Of a stretch of DNA of 6,336 nt, positions 1-5,891 are shown piece by piece (the first letter of the stretch is position 1; each line of letters opens with the position of its first letter). The notes under the pieces were generated by a model. The model had not been told where the DNA came from. It did not search any database and saw nothing but the letters and a program-made list of their open reading frames with translations. The position numbers and the translations under genes were made by a program. The stretch is taken from positions 1 through 6,336 of the forward strand of contig JALHNW010000110.1 of the NCBI GenBank assembly GCA_022843345.1, written 5' to 3'. The stretch is from Rubritepida sp. (GTDB lineage: Bacteria; Pseudomonadota; Alphaproteobacteria; Acetobacterales; Acetobacteraceae).

Positions 1-655
1 TGCGCACCAGCCAGGCGAGGCGGTGGCGCTGGGCCTGGCGGGTGTGCTGGCGCGCCGCCTCCTCCGCCGCCGCGCCGTCGCGCCGGGCCAGGGCGGCGAC
101 GATGGCCCGGTGCTCGGCATGCGCCGTCTCCGCCCGCTCGCCCAGCGTCAGCAGGGAGGGCAGCAGGGCGAGCTGGGCGGAAAGCTGCTCCAGCGAGCGC
201 AGCAGGTAGCGGTTGTGGGTGGCGAGGTAGATCATGCCGTGGAAGCGCTGGTTCAGCGCCGCCAGCGCGCGGGTGTCGGCGAAGGAGCGCGGCTCGGCCT
301 CCAGCAGCTCCGCCATCGCGGCCAGCTCGGTGTCGGAGGCGTGCTGCGCGGCCAGGCGCGCGGCCGCGCCCTCCATGATCTCACGCATCACGTAGAGCTC
401 GACCACCTGCCCGTGGTCGGGGCGGGAGACGGACAGGCCGCGGCGCGGCTCGTGCGTCAGCAGCCCCTCGGATTCCAGCCGGGCGATCGCCTGGCGCACG
501 GGCGTGCGGGAGACGCCGAAGCGGGCGGCGAGGTCCATTTCCGTCACCCGCGCGCCGGGCGGCAGGCTGCCGTCGGGCAGCGCCGCGCGGATGGCGGCGT
601 AGGCGGTCTCGCCGAGGTCGCGGGGCTGGTGCGTGCCTTCCATGCGGTGCAGCAT
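1..655 (-). CDS. GntR-family (FadR/FCD subfamily) transcriptional regulator, C-terminus cut by window edge
   Basis: This is a DNA-binding repressor or activator that probably controls the divergent tricarballylate operon. I translated 218 residues without a stop; FCD regulators usually run about 220-240, so only a short tail is missing. A winged helix-turn-helix lies at about residues 15-78, with the recognition region DLAARFGVSRTPVRQAIARL (41-60). An all-helical FCD ligand domain follows from about residue 84. Asn135, His139, His182 and His204 fit the Asp/Asn-plus-three-His metal site of this family, which often reads carboxylate ligands through the metal. The start at 655 is preferred because GGAAGGGA (671-664 on the minus strand) sits 8 bases upstream; an in-frame ATG at 643 is the alternative. 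Known TcuR in Salmonella is a LysR protein, so this regulator is from a different family. The family call is firm; the target and ligand are inferred from position. Confidence 0.93.
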   Translation of the reverse strand, partial: MLHRMEGTHQPRDLGETAYAAIRAALPDGSLPPGARVTEMDLAARFGVSRTPVRQAIARLESEGLLTHEPRRGLSVSRPDHGQVVELYVMREIMEGAAARLAAQHASDTELAAMAELLEAEPRSFADTRALAALNQRFHGMIYLATHNRYLLRSLEQLSAQLALLPSLLTLGERAETAHAEHRAIVAALARRDGAAAEEAARQHTRQAQRHRLAWLVR

Positions 656-688
656 ACCGATGTTCCCTTCCGTCCGCCATCTGGACTT

Positions 689-700
689 TCGGGATACCGA
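689..700. promoter_or_regulatory. Imperfect palindrome TCGGGATACCGA, candidate GntR operator
   Basis: Ten of twelve positions are symmetric (TCGG-n-AT-n-CCGA). The element lies inside the spacer between the putative -35 and -10 of tcuA, in the 61-bp gap shared with the divergent GntR gene. FadR-family dimers bind short palindromes of about this size, so binding here would block RNA polymerase. The ATACCGA part recurs at 654-660, over the regulator's own start. The operator role is inference. Confidence 0.4.
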
Positions 701-707
701 GGGATAC
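691..707. repeat. Short direct repeat GGGATAC x2, 10-bp period
   Basis: GGGATAC occurs at 691-697 and again at 701-707, one helical turn apart, so both copies face the same side of the DNA. The second copy runs into the candidate -10 hexamer. It may be part of the same operator as the palindrome at 689-700, or chance in a short spacer. Confidence 0.35.
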
Positions 708-716
708 AATCGGCGC

Positions 717-2114
717 ATGGTGGATTTCACGCGGGTCTGGGACGTGCTGGTGGTCGGCGGCGGCAACGCGGCCCTGTGCGCGGCGATCACGGCGCGGCGG
801 CTGGGCGCGAGCGTCCTGGTGGCCGAGCACGCGCCCAAGGCCATGCGCGGCGGCAACTCCCGCCACACCCGCAACCTGCGCGCCTTGCACCCCGCGCCCA
901 CGAAGGTGCTGACCGAATCCTACCTGGAGGAGGAGTACTGGGACGACCTGCTGCGCGTCACCGGCGGCCGCACCGACGAGCACCTGGCCCGCACCACCAT
1001 CCGCGCCAGCCAGCACGCGCCCGGCTTCCTGGAGGAGTGCGGCGTGGTGTTCCAGCCCAGCCTCTCCGGCACGCTGAGCCTGAGCCGCACCAACGCCTTC
1101 TTCCTGGGCGGCGGCAAGGCGCTGGTGAACGCGCTGTACCGCACCGCCGAGGCGCTGGGCGTCGAGATCCTCTACGACACCGAGGTGCAGCACGTCGCGG
1201 TGGAGGAGGGCTTCGCCACCGAGGCCGTCCTCTCCTGGCGCGGCTTCCCCGAGCGCATCCGCTTCAAGACCCTGGTGGCAAGCAGCGGCGGCTTCCAGGC
1301 CAACCGCGAGTGGCTGCGCGAATACTGGGGCAAGGCCGCGGACAACTTCCAGATCCGCGGCACGCCCTATGCCCAGGGGCGCATCCTGAAGGATTTGCTG
1401 GCGCAGGGCGTGCAGCAGGTGGGCGACCCCACCCAGTTCCACGCGGTGGCCAACGACGCCCGCGCGCCGATGGAGGATGGCGGGCTGGCCATGCGGCTGG
1501 ACTGCGTGCCCTTCTCGGTGGTGGTGAACGAGGAGGTGGATCGCTTCTACGACGAGGGCGAGGATGTCTGGCCCAAGCGCTACGCCATCTGGGGCCGCCT
1601 GATCGCCCAGCAGCCGAACCAGCGCGCCTTCGCGATCACCGATTCCCAGGCGCTGCACGACTACCTGCCCAGCGTCTTCCCGCCGATCTACGCGGACAGC
1701 ATCGGGGAGCTGGCGCAGAAGCTGGGGCTGGACGCGGCGAAGCTGGAAGCGGTGGTGCGGGACTACAACGCCGCCGTGCGCCCCGGCACCTTCAACGGCA
1801 AGGGCCTGGACGACTGCCGCACCGAGGGGCTGCACCCGCCGAAGTCCCACTGGGCGCGGCGGATCGAGAAGCCGCCCTTCCACGCCCACCCGCTGCGGCC
1901 GGGGATCACCTTCACCTTCCTGGGCGTGAAGGTGAACGACCGCGCCCGCGTGCTGATGGCCGATGGCAAGCCCTCCGCCAACCTGTTCGCGTCGGGCGAG
2001 ATCATGGCCGGCAACATCCTGGGGCAGGGGTACCTGGCCGGCTTCGGCATGGCGATCGGCACGGTGTTCGGCCGCCTGGCCGGCGAGGAAGCCGCGCGCG
2101 CGGCGCGAAACTGA
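717..2114 (+). CDS. tcuA: FAD-dependent tricarballylate dehydrogenase TcuA
   Basis: TcuA oxidises tricarballylate to cis-aconitate, which aconitase can feed into the TCA cycle; the FADH2 formed is re-oxidised by TcuB. The 465-residue product matches the family's usual length (about 465). An N-terminal dinucleotide-binding fold shows VVGGGNAALCAA (12-23) with the acidic ribose ligand Glu37, then GGNSRHTRN (45-53), a family-typical flavin-contact stretch. The C-terminal FAD segment ASGEIMAGNILGQGYLAG begins near residue 425. The cytoplasmic enzyme should work at the membrane with its partner. Upstream in-frame ATGs at 633, 642 and 660 would give a meaningless extension, two of them overlapping the regulator, so 717 is chosen; GAGGGA (699-704) lies 12 bases upstream, a rather long spacing. 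Family-level FAD dehydrogenase is certain; tricarballylate specificity rests on the tight tcuB linkage and overall resemblance. A related tricarboxylate is possible. Confidence 0.9.
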   Translation: MVDFTRVWDVLVVGGGNAALCAAITARRLGASVLVAEHAPKAMRGGNSRHTRNLRALHPAPTKVLTESYLEEEYWDDLLRVTGGRTDEHLARTTIRASQHAPGFLEECGVVFQPSLSGTLSLSRTNAFFLGGGKALVNALYRTAEALGVEILYDTEVQHVAVEEGFATEAVLSWRGFPERIRFKTLVASSGGFQANREWLREYWGKAADNFQIRGTPYAQGRILKDLLAQGVQQVGDPTQFHAVANDARAPMEDGGLAMRLDCVPFSVVVNEEVDRFYDEGEDVWPKRYAIWGRLIAQQPNQRAFAITDSQALHDYLPSVFPPIYADSIGELAQKLGLDAAKLEAVVRDYNAAVRPGTFNGKGLDDCRTEGLHPPKSHWARRIEKPPFHAHPLRPGITFTFLGVKVNDRARVLMADGKPSANLFASGEIMAGNILGQGYLAGFGMAIGTVFGRLAGEEAARAARN

Positions 2115-2128
2115 CGGGGATGGACAGG

Positions 2129-3220
2129 ATGCACGCCGAATCGGCCACGGCCACCGAGGCCCGCCGCCAGATGGAGATCTGCAACGCCTGCCGCTACTGC
2201 GAGGGCTATTGCGCCGTCTTCCCCGCCATGACGCTGCGGCGGGACTTCTCGGCGGGCGACCTCACGCACCTCGCCAACCTCTGCCATTCCTGCAAGGGCT
2301 GCTATCACGCCTGCCAGTACGCGCCGCCGCACGCCTTTGGGGTGAACATCCCGGCCACCTTCGCCACGCTGCGCGCCGAATCCTACGCCGAGCACGCCTT
2401 TCCCCGCGCGCTGGGCCGCGCCTTCGAGCGCAACGGCACCGTGGTGGCCGGCATCGCCGCGCTGGCGCTGACCCTGGTGCTGGTGCTGACCATCGCCTTG
2501 CAGGACCCGGCCGTGCTGTGGTCGCCGCAGCGTGGCGTGGGCGCCTTCTTCCGCGTCATCCCCTACTGGCTGATGGTGGGGATGGCGACGCTCACCTTCG
2601 GCTGGGCGGTGCTGGCGATCGCCGTCGCCTCCTGGCGCTACTGGAAGGCCACCGCGCCCGCCGCGAAGCTGACGCCGCGGGCCGTGGGCAAGATGGCGTC
2701 GGACGTGGTGACGCTGCGCAACCTGGGCGGCGGCGGGCATGGCTGCAACGACGTGGATGACGGCTTCAGCCAGCGCCGCCGCTGGCTGCACCAGGCGATG
2801 GCGGGCGGCTTCCTGCTGTGCTTCGCCGCCACCACCGCGGGCGCCTTCTACCACCATTTCCTGGGCTGGAAGTCGCCGCACGCCTTCCTGTCGCTGCCGG
2901 TGCAGCTGGGCACCTGGGGCGGCGTGCTGCTGTGCATCGGCACGGCGGGGCTGCTGCACGTGAAGGCCATCACCGACCCCGCGCCCGTGGCCCGCAGGCT
3001 GCTGGGGGGGGAGGTGGCGATGCTCTCCCTGCTGTTCCTGGTCTCCGCCACCGGGCTGCTGCTGCTGGCGGCGCGGCACACGGGGGCGATGGGGCTGCTG
3101 CTGGCGATCCACCTGGGATTGGTGCTCGCCTTCTTCCTGGTGATTCCTTATTCGAAGATGGTGCACGCGCCGTTCCGGGCGCTGGCCCTGCTGCGCAACG
3201 CGATGGAAACCCGCCGATGA
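2129..3220 (+). CDS. tcuB: Tricarballylate utilisation protein TcuB (CitB-type 4Fe-4S membrane electron carrier)
   Basis: TcuB re-oxidises the reduced flavin of TcuA and passes electrons into the membrane, presumably to quinone. The 363-residue product has two CxxCxxCxxxC clusters near the N-terminus (Cys18/21/24/28 and Cys52/55/58/62), the pattern of two [4Fe-4S] centres, followed by PPHAFGVNIP. About six hydrophobic segments follow, near residues 104-124, 144-167, 224-243, 258-277, 296-315 and 321-340. Histidines in or beside them (221, 242, 243, 277, 328, 346) could bind haem, but this is not proven. The start at 2129 has GGGGA 8 bases upstream; an in-frame ATG at 2120 would add three residues and lacks a ribosome site. 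The gene begins 14 bases after the tcuA stop and its stop overlaps the next gene. A run of eight G at 3004-3011 lies in frame. Confidence 0.92.
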   Translation: MHAESATATEARRQMEICNACRYCEGYCAVFPAMTLRRDFSAGDLTHLANLCHSCKGCYHACQYAPPHAFGVNIPATFATLRAESYAEHAFPRALGRAFERNGTVVAGIAALALTLVLVLTIALQDPAVLWSPQRGVGAFFRVIPYWLMVGMATLTFGWAVLAIAVASWRYWKATAPAAKLTPRAVGKMASDVVTLRNLGGGGHGCNDVDDGFSQRRRWLHQAMAGGFLLCFAATTAGAFYHHFLGWKSPHAFLSLPVQLGTWGGVLLCIGTAGLLHVKAITDPAPVARRLLGGEVAMLSLLFLVSATGLLLLAARHTGAMGLLLAIHLGLVLAFFLVIPYSKMVHAPFRALALLRNAMETRR

Positions 3221-4176
3221 TCTCCCGCCGAACCCTCGCCGCCGCCGCGCTGGCCGCGCCCTCGCTGGCACACGCGCAGGGGCGCACGCTGACGCTGGTG
3301 GTGCCCTACGCGGCCGGCGGCGGCACCGACATCGCGGCGCGCGAGTTCGCCGGGCTGTTCTCCCAGGAACTCGGCGGGCAGACGGTGGTGGTGGAGAACC
3401 GCGCGGGCGGCGCCGGCCATGTCGGCGCGCTCGCCGTCTCCCGCGCGCGACCGGACGGGACCACGCTGCTCTTCGCCGTCTCGACCAACGTGGTCATCAA
3501 CCCGCACCTCCAGCGCGGCGACCGGGTGGATCTGGCGAACACGCTGGAGGCGGTGGCGCAGACCTCCTCCTATCAATACGTGCTGGTGGTGCATCCCTCG
3601 CACCCCGCGAACACGCTGGCCGAATACATCGCCTGGGTGAAGGCGCAGCCGCGCGGTTCCGTGACCTTCTCCTCCTCCGGCGTGGGCGGCAACAACCACC
3701 TGGCCGGCGTGCTGTTCGCCGAGGCCGCGGGCATCGAGATGGAGCACGTCCCCTATCGCGGCACCGCGCCGGCGCTGCTGGACGTGGTGGCGCGCAACAT
3801 CACGCTCAACGTCTCCTCGCCCCCGCCGGCCATCACCCTGGTGCGCGAGAACCGGCTGAAGGCGCTGGCCGTCACCGGCCCGGCGCGGATGCCGGCGCTG
3901 CCCGAGGTGCCGGCGCTGGCCGAGGTGCTGCCCGGCCTGGTGATCGAGGGCTGGCACGGCATCTTCGCCCCGCGCGGCACGCCGCCCGCGGTGCTGGACC
4001 GGCTGGAGGCCGCCGCGCGCAAGGCCATCGCCACGGAACATTTCCGCGTCCGCCTGGCCAATGAGGGGCTGGAACTGCCGCCCTCGCGCGACCGCGCCGC
4101 CTTCGGCGCGGCGGTGCGCGAGGAAAGCGCCTACTGGGCCCGCAAGGTGCCGCAGCTGGGCATTACCCTGGACTGA
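3217..4176 (+). CDS. Bug/TctC-family tripartite tricarboxylate solute-binding protein
   Basis: This is a periplasmic binding protein of the TctC/Bug family, which captures small carboxylates for TTT (TctABC) transport or sensing. The 319-residue product is of normal length. The signal peptide (1-20) has an SRR pair, a hydrophobic core and an AHA cleavage site before Gln21. Ligand-region motifs are VVPYAAGGGTDIAAR (28-42), VENRAGGAG (59-67), the RPDGTTLL stretch and VPYRGTAPA (from about 178). The start is fixed by the ATGA overlap with the tcuB stop, implying translational coupling; no strong separate ribosome site is seen. Being in the tcuAB operon, its likely ligand is tricarballylate or a similar tricarboxylate. 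No TctA/TctB membrane partner and no TcuC-type MFS transporter lies in the window, so the permease must be elsewhere. The family is certain; the ligand is inferred. Confidence 0.94.
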   Translation: MISRRTLAAAALAAPSLAHAQGRTLTLVVPYAAGGGTDIAAREFAGLFSQELGGQTVVVENRAGGAGHVGALAVSRARPDGTTLLFAVSTNVVINPHLQRGDRVDLANTLEAVAQTSSYQYVLVVHPSHPANTLAEYIAWVKAQPRGSVTFSSSGVGGNNHLAGVLFAEAAGIEMEHVPYRGTAPALLDVVARNITLNVSSPPPAITLVRENRLKALAVTGPARMPALPEVPALAEVLPGLVIEGWHGIFAPRGTPPAVLDRLEAAARKAIATEHFRVRLANEGLELPPSRDRAAFGAAVREESAYWARKVPQLGITLD

Positions 4177-4699
4177 CGCGGCGCTGCCGCCGCCCGGACA
4201 GGGCGGCCAGCGCGCGCGCGTTGCCGGTGTCGGCCCGCAACGCGTCCTGCGTGCGGGTCCATTCGCGCTGCATCACCCGGTCGGCGATCGCCACGAAGGC
4301 TTCGTCCAGCCGCTCCACCTCCGCCGAGGTCGGCTCGGTGCCGCCGCGCTTGGCGTCGAGCAGCAGGCGGTCCATCTGCTCCATCAGCGCGTTGAGCGCG
4401 TGGTAGTCCTCGTCCTCGTGGTTCAGCAGCAGCTGCACGCGCGTCGCGCTGCGGGCGTATTCCTGCACGGCGCGCTCGCTGGCCTTGCCGTGCATGGACA
4501 GGCGGGCCACGGCGCCGAGGTAGTTCGCCATCTCCGCGCCCAGATCCTCCATCCGCCGCAGCCGGTGCGCGGCGAGCTGGAGCGACACGTCCTTGCGGTG
4601 GTTGCGGCGCATGGCGAAGATGGTGACGGACAGCGTGACGAAGCTCGCCAGGAGCACGCCGGTGCCGGCGAGGATGGGCGCCAGCGCCTCCCATGTCAT
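4163..4699 (-). CDS. Uncharacterised single-pass membrane protein
   Basis: I do not recognise this 178-residue protein. One N-terminal membrane helix spans about residues 6-30 and is followed directly by the basic patch RRNHRK (31-36), which by the positive-inside rule places the rest in the cytoplasm. That remainder (about 38-160) is charged, rich in Ala, Leu, Glu and Arg, and looks helical or coiled-coil; the last residues are basic. No catalytic motif or cysteine pair is visible. The ATG follows the stop of the class III alcohol dehydrogenase after a single base, with no ribosome site of its own, so expression is probably coupled to that gene. Its 3' end overlaps that of the convergent Bug gene by 14 bases. 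Sensible composition, a clear membrane anchor and position argue that it is real rather than a high-GC shadow. Confidence 0.75.
   Translation of the reverse strand: MTWEALAPILAGTGVLLASFVTLSVTIFAMRRNHRKDVSLQLAAHRLRRMEDLGAEMANYLGAVARLSMHGKASERAVQEYARSATRVQLLLNHEDEDYHALNALMEQMDRLLLDAKRGGTEPTSAEVERLDEAFVAIADRVMQREWTRTQDALRADTGNARALAALSGRRQRRVSPG
4189..4207. repeat. GC-rich hairpin just past the Bug gene stop
   Basis: GCCGCCC (4189-4195) and GGGCGGC (4201-4207) form a perfect 7-bp stem with the 5-base loop GGACA, and CTG/CAG can extend it with a two-base bulge. It lies 12 bases past the Bug stop, inside the last codons of the convergent gene. No T-run follows on either strand, so it is not a standard intrinsic terminator; it could still slow polymerase or protect the 3' end of the tcu message. 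Confidence 0.35.
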
Positions 4700-4700
4700 G

Positions 4701-5810
4701 TCAGAACAGCACGACGGTGCGGATGCTCTCGCCGCGCGCCATCATGTCAAAGCCCTCGTTGATGCGTTCCAGCGGCAGGGTGTGGGTGATCAGCGGGTCG
4801 ATCTCGATGCGGCCCTGCATGTACCAGTCCACGATCCTCGGCACGTCCGTCCGCCCGCGCGCGCCGCCGAAGGCGCTGCCCTGCCAGCGGCGGCCGGTGA
4901 CGAGCTGGAAGGGCCGCGTGGCGATCTCGGCCCCCGCCGGGGCCACGCCGATGATGGTGGAGACGCCCCAGCCCTTGTGCGCGCATTCCAGCGCCTGGCG
5001 CATCAGCGTGGTGTTGCCCACGCATTCGAAGGAATAGTCCGCCCCGCCGCCCGTCAGCTCCACGATGTGGGCCACGATGTCGCCCGGCACCTCGGCGGGG
5101 TTCACGAAGTGGGTCATGCCGAACTCGCGGCCCATCTCGGCGCGATCGGCGTTCAGGTCCACGCCCACGATCATGTCCGCGCCCGCCATGCGCGCGCCCT
5201 GGATCACGTTCAGCCCGATGCCGCCCAGCCCGAAGACGACGACGCGCGCGCCCGGCTCCACCTTCGCCGTCCACAGCACCGCGCCGATGCCGGTGGTGAC
5301 GCCGCAGCCGATGTAGCAGACCTTGTCGAAGGGCGCGTCGGGGCGGATCTTCGCCAGCGCGATCTCGGGCAGCACCGTGTGGTTGGCGAAGGTGGAGCAG
5401 CCCATGTAGTGCAGGATCGGCTGGCCCTTGAAGGAGAAGCGCGAGGTGCCGTCGGGCATCAGCCCGCGGCCCTGGGTGGTGCGGATCTTCTGGCACAGGT
5501 TGGTCTTGGGGTTCAGGCAGTACTCGCATTCCCGGCATTCGGGCGTGTAGAGCGGGATGACGTGGTCGCCCGGCTTCAGCGACGTGACGCCCGGCCCGAC
5601 CTCGCGCACCACCCCCGCGCCCTCATGGCCCAGGATGGCGGGGAACAGGCCCTCGGGGTCGGCGCCTGACAGGGTGAACTTGTCGGTGTGGCACAGGCCG
5701 GTGGCCATGATCTCCACCAGCACCTCGCCGGCGCGGGGGCCTTCGAGGTCCACCTCGACGATCTCCAGCGGGCGCTTGGCCTCGAATGCGACGGCGGCGC
5801 GGGTCTTCAT
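4701..5810 (-). CDS. frmA: S-(hydroxymethyl)glutathione dehydrogenase / class III alcohol dehydrogenase
   Basis: The enzyme oxidises S-hydroxymethylglutathione, the spontaneous adduct of formaldehyde and glutathione, to S-formylglutathione with NAD+ in the cytoplasm; it also acts as a nitrosoglutathione reductase. The 369 residues match the family length (about 370). Catalytic zinc ligands are Cys40, His62 and Cys169, with Glu63 beside His62; structural zinc ligands are Cys92, Cys95, Cys98 and Cys106. The NAD fold has GLGGIG (194-199) and Asp218 for NAD+ over NADP+. Class III marks include LSGADPEG (47-54), Arg110 in the KIRTTQG stretch, GLMPDGTSRF and IATRPFQLVTGR. The start at 5810 has AGGAG (5825-5821) 10 bases upstream; longer in-frame extension would enter the divergent gene. 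A membrane protein gene follows after one base; no esterase (frmB/fghA) is in view. frmA is used here as a family name; adhC or flhA are equivalents. Confidence 0.96.
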   Translation of the reverse strand: MKTRAAVAFEAKRPLEIVEVDLEGPRAGEVLVEIMATGLCHTDKFTLSGADPEGLFPAILGHEGAGVVREVGPGVTSLKPGDHVIPLYTPECRECEYCLNPKTNLCQKIRTTQGRGLMPDGTSRFSFKGQPILHYMGCSTFANHTVLPEIALAKIRPDAPFDKVCYIGCGVTTGIGAVLWTAKVEPGARVVVFGLGGIGLNVIQGARMAGADMIVGVDLNADRAEMGREFGMTHFVNPAEVPGDIVAHIVELTGGGADYSFECVGNTTLMRQALECAHKGWGVSTIIGVAPAGAEIATRPFQLVTGRRWQGSAFGGARGRTDVPRIVDWYMQGRIEIDPLITHTLPLERINEGFDMMARGESIRTVVLF

Positions 5811-5837
5811 GGGCGGTCTGCTCCTGGCGGTCGCATC

Positions 5838-5873
5838 GCAGCTTGGCCCCGCCGCCCGCCTTCGCCAAGCTGC
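5838..5873. promoter_or_regulatory. Perfect 10-bp inverted repeat in the divergent frmA / Bug spacer
   Basis: GCAGCTTGGC (5838-5847) and its exact reverse complement GCCAAGCTGC (5864-5873) are separated by 16 bases. The element fills most of the space between the two opposed ribosome sites (frmA at 5825-5821, Bug at 5881-5885). It could be a two-half-site operator controlling both directions, or a leader hairpin in either message. I see no convincing -35/-10 pair here. Confidence 0.5.
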
Positions 5874-5891
5874 CGGAAACGGAGGTTCGCC

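Larger units (their letters stand above)
682..710 (+). promoter_or_regulatory. Candidate sigma-70-like promoter of the tcuAB-Bug operon
   Basis: A -35-like TGGACT (682-687, 4 of 6 to consensus) and a -10-like TACAAT (705-710, 5 of 6) are separated by exactly 17 bases. This spacer is unusually AT-rich for the region. Transcription would start about 717, at or next to the tcuA ATG, so the message would be leaderless or nearly so. It is predicted from sequence only. Confidence 0.5.

Noticed and set aside
381..1889. A 502-codon minus-strand frame opposite tcuA
   Set aside because: Composition is the usual antisense shadow (Gly, Ala, Val, Gln, His rich) with no family motif. tcuA on the other strand explains the region, and the GntR gene lies in another frame.
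23..3220. A 1065-codon open frame covering the whole left part of the window on the plus strand
   Set aside because: Only its last third (from 2120/2129) is protein-like, namely tcuB. The rest is antisense to the GntR gene and out of frame with tcuA; it is Arg/Gly/Ala-rich low-quality sequence, open only because stops are rare at this GC content.
1763..3271. A 502-codon minus-strand frame opposite tcuB
   Set aside because: Arg/Gln/His-rich shadow with no recognisable domain; it is fully explained by third-position GC bias of tcuB.
4210..4221. Alternating GC run (GCGCGCGCGCG), possible Z-DNA or slippage site
   Set aside because: It is short and inside a coding region rich in Ala-Arg codons, so it is expected from composition alone.
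4061..5669. Long plus-strand frames opposite the membrane protein and the class III dehydrogenase
   Set aside because: They mirror the true minus-strand genes and show no motif; the dehydrogenase has all expected zinc and NAD residues on the other strand.
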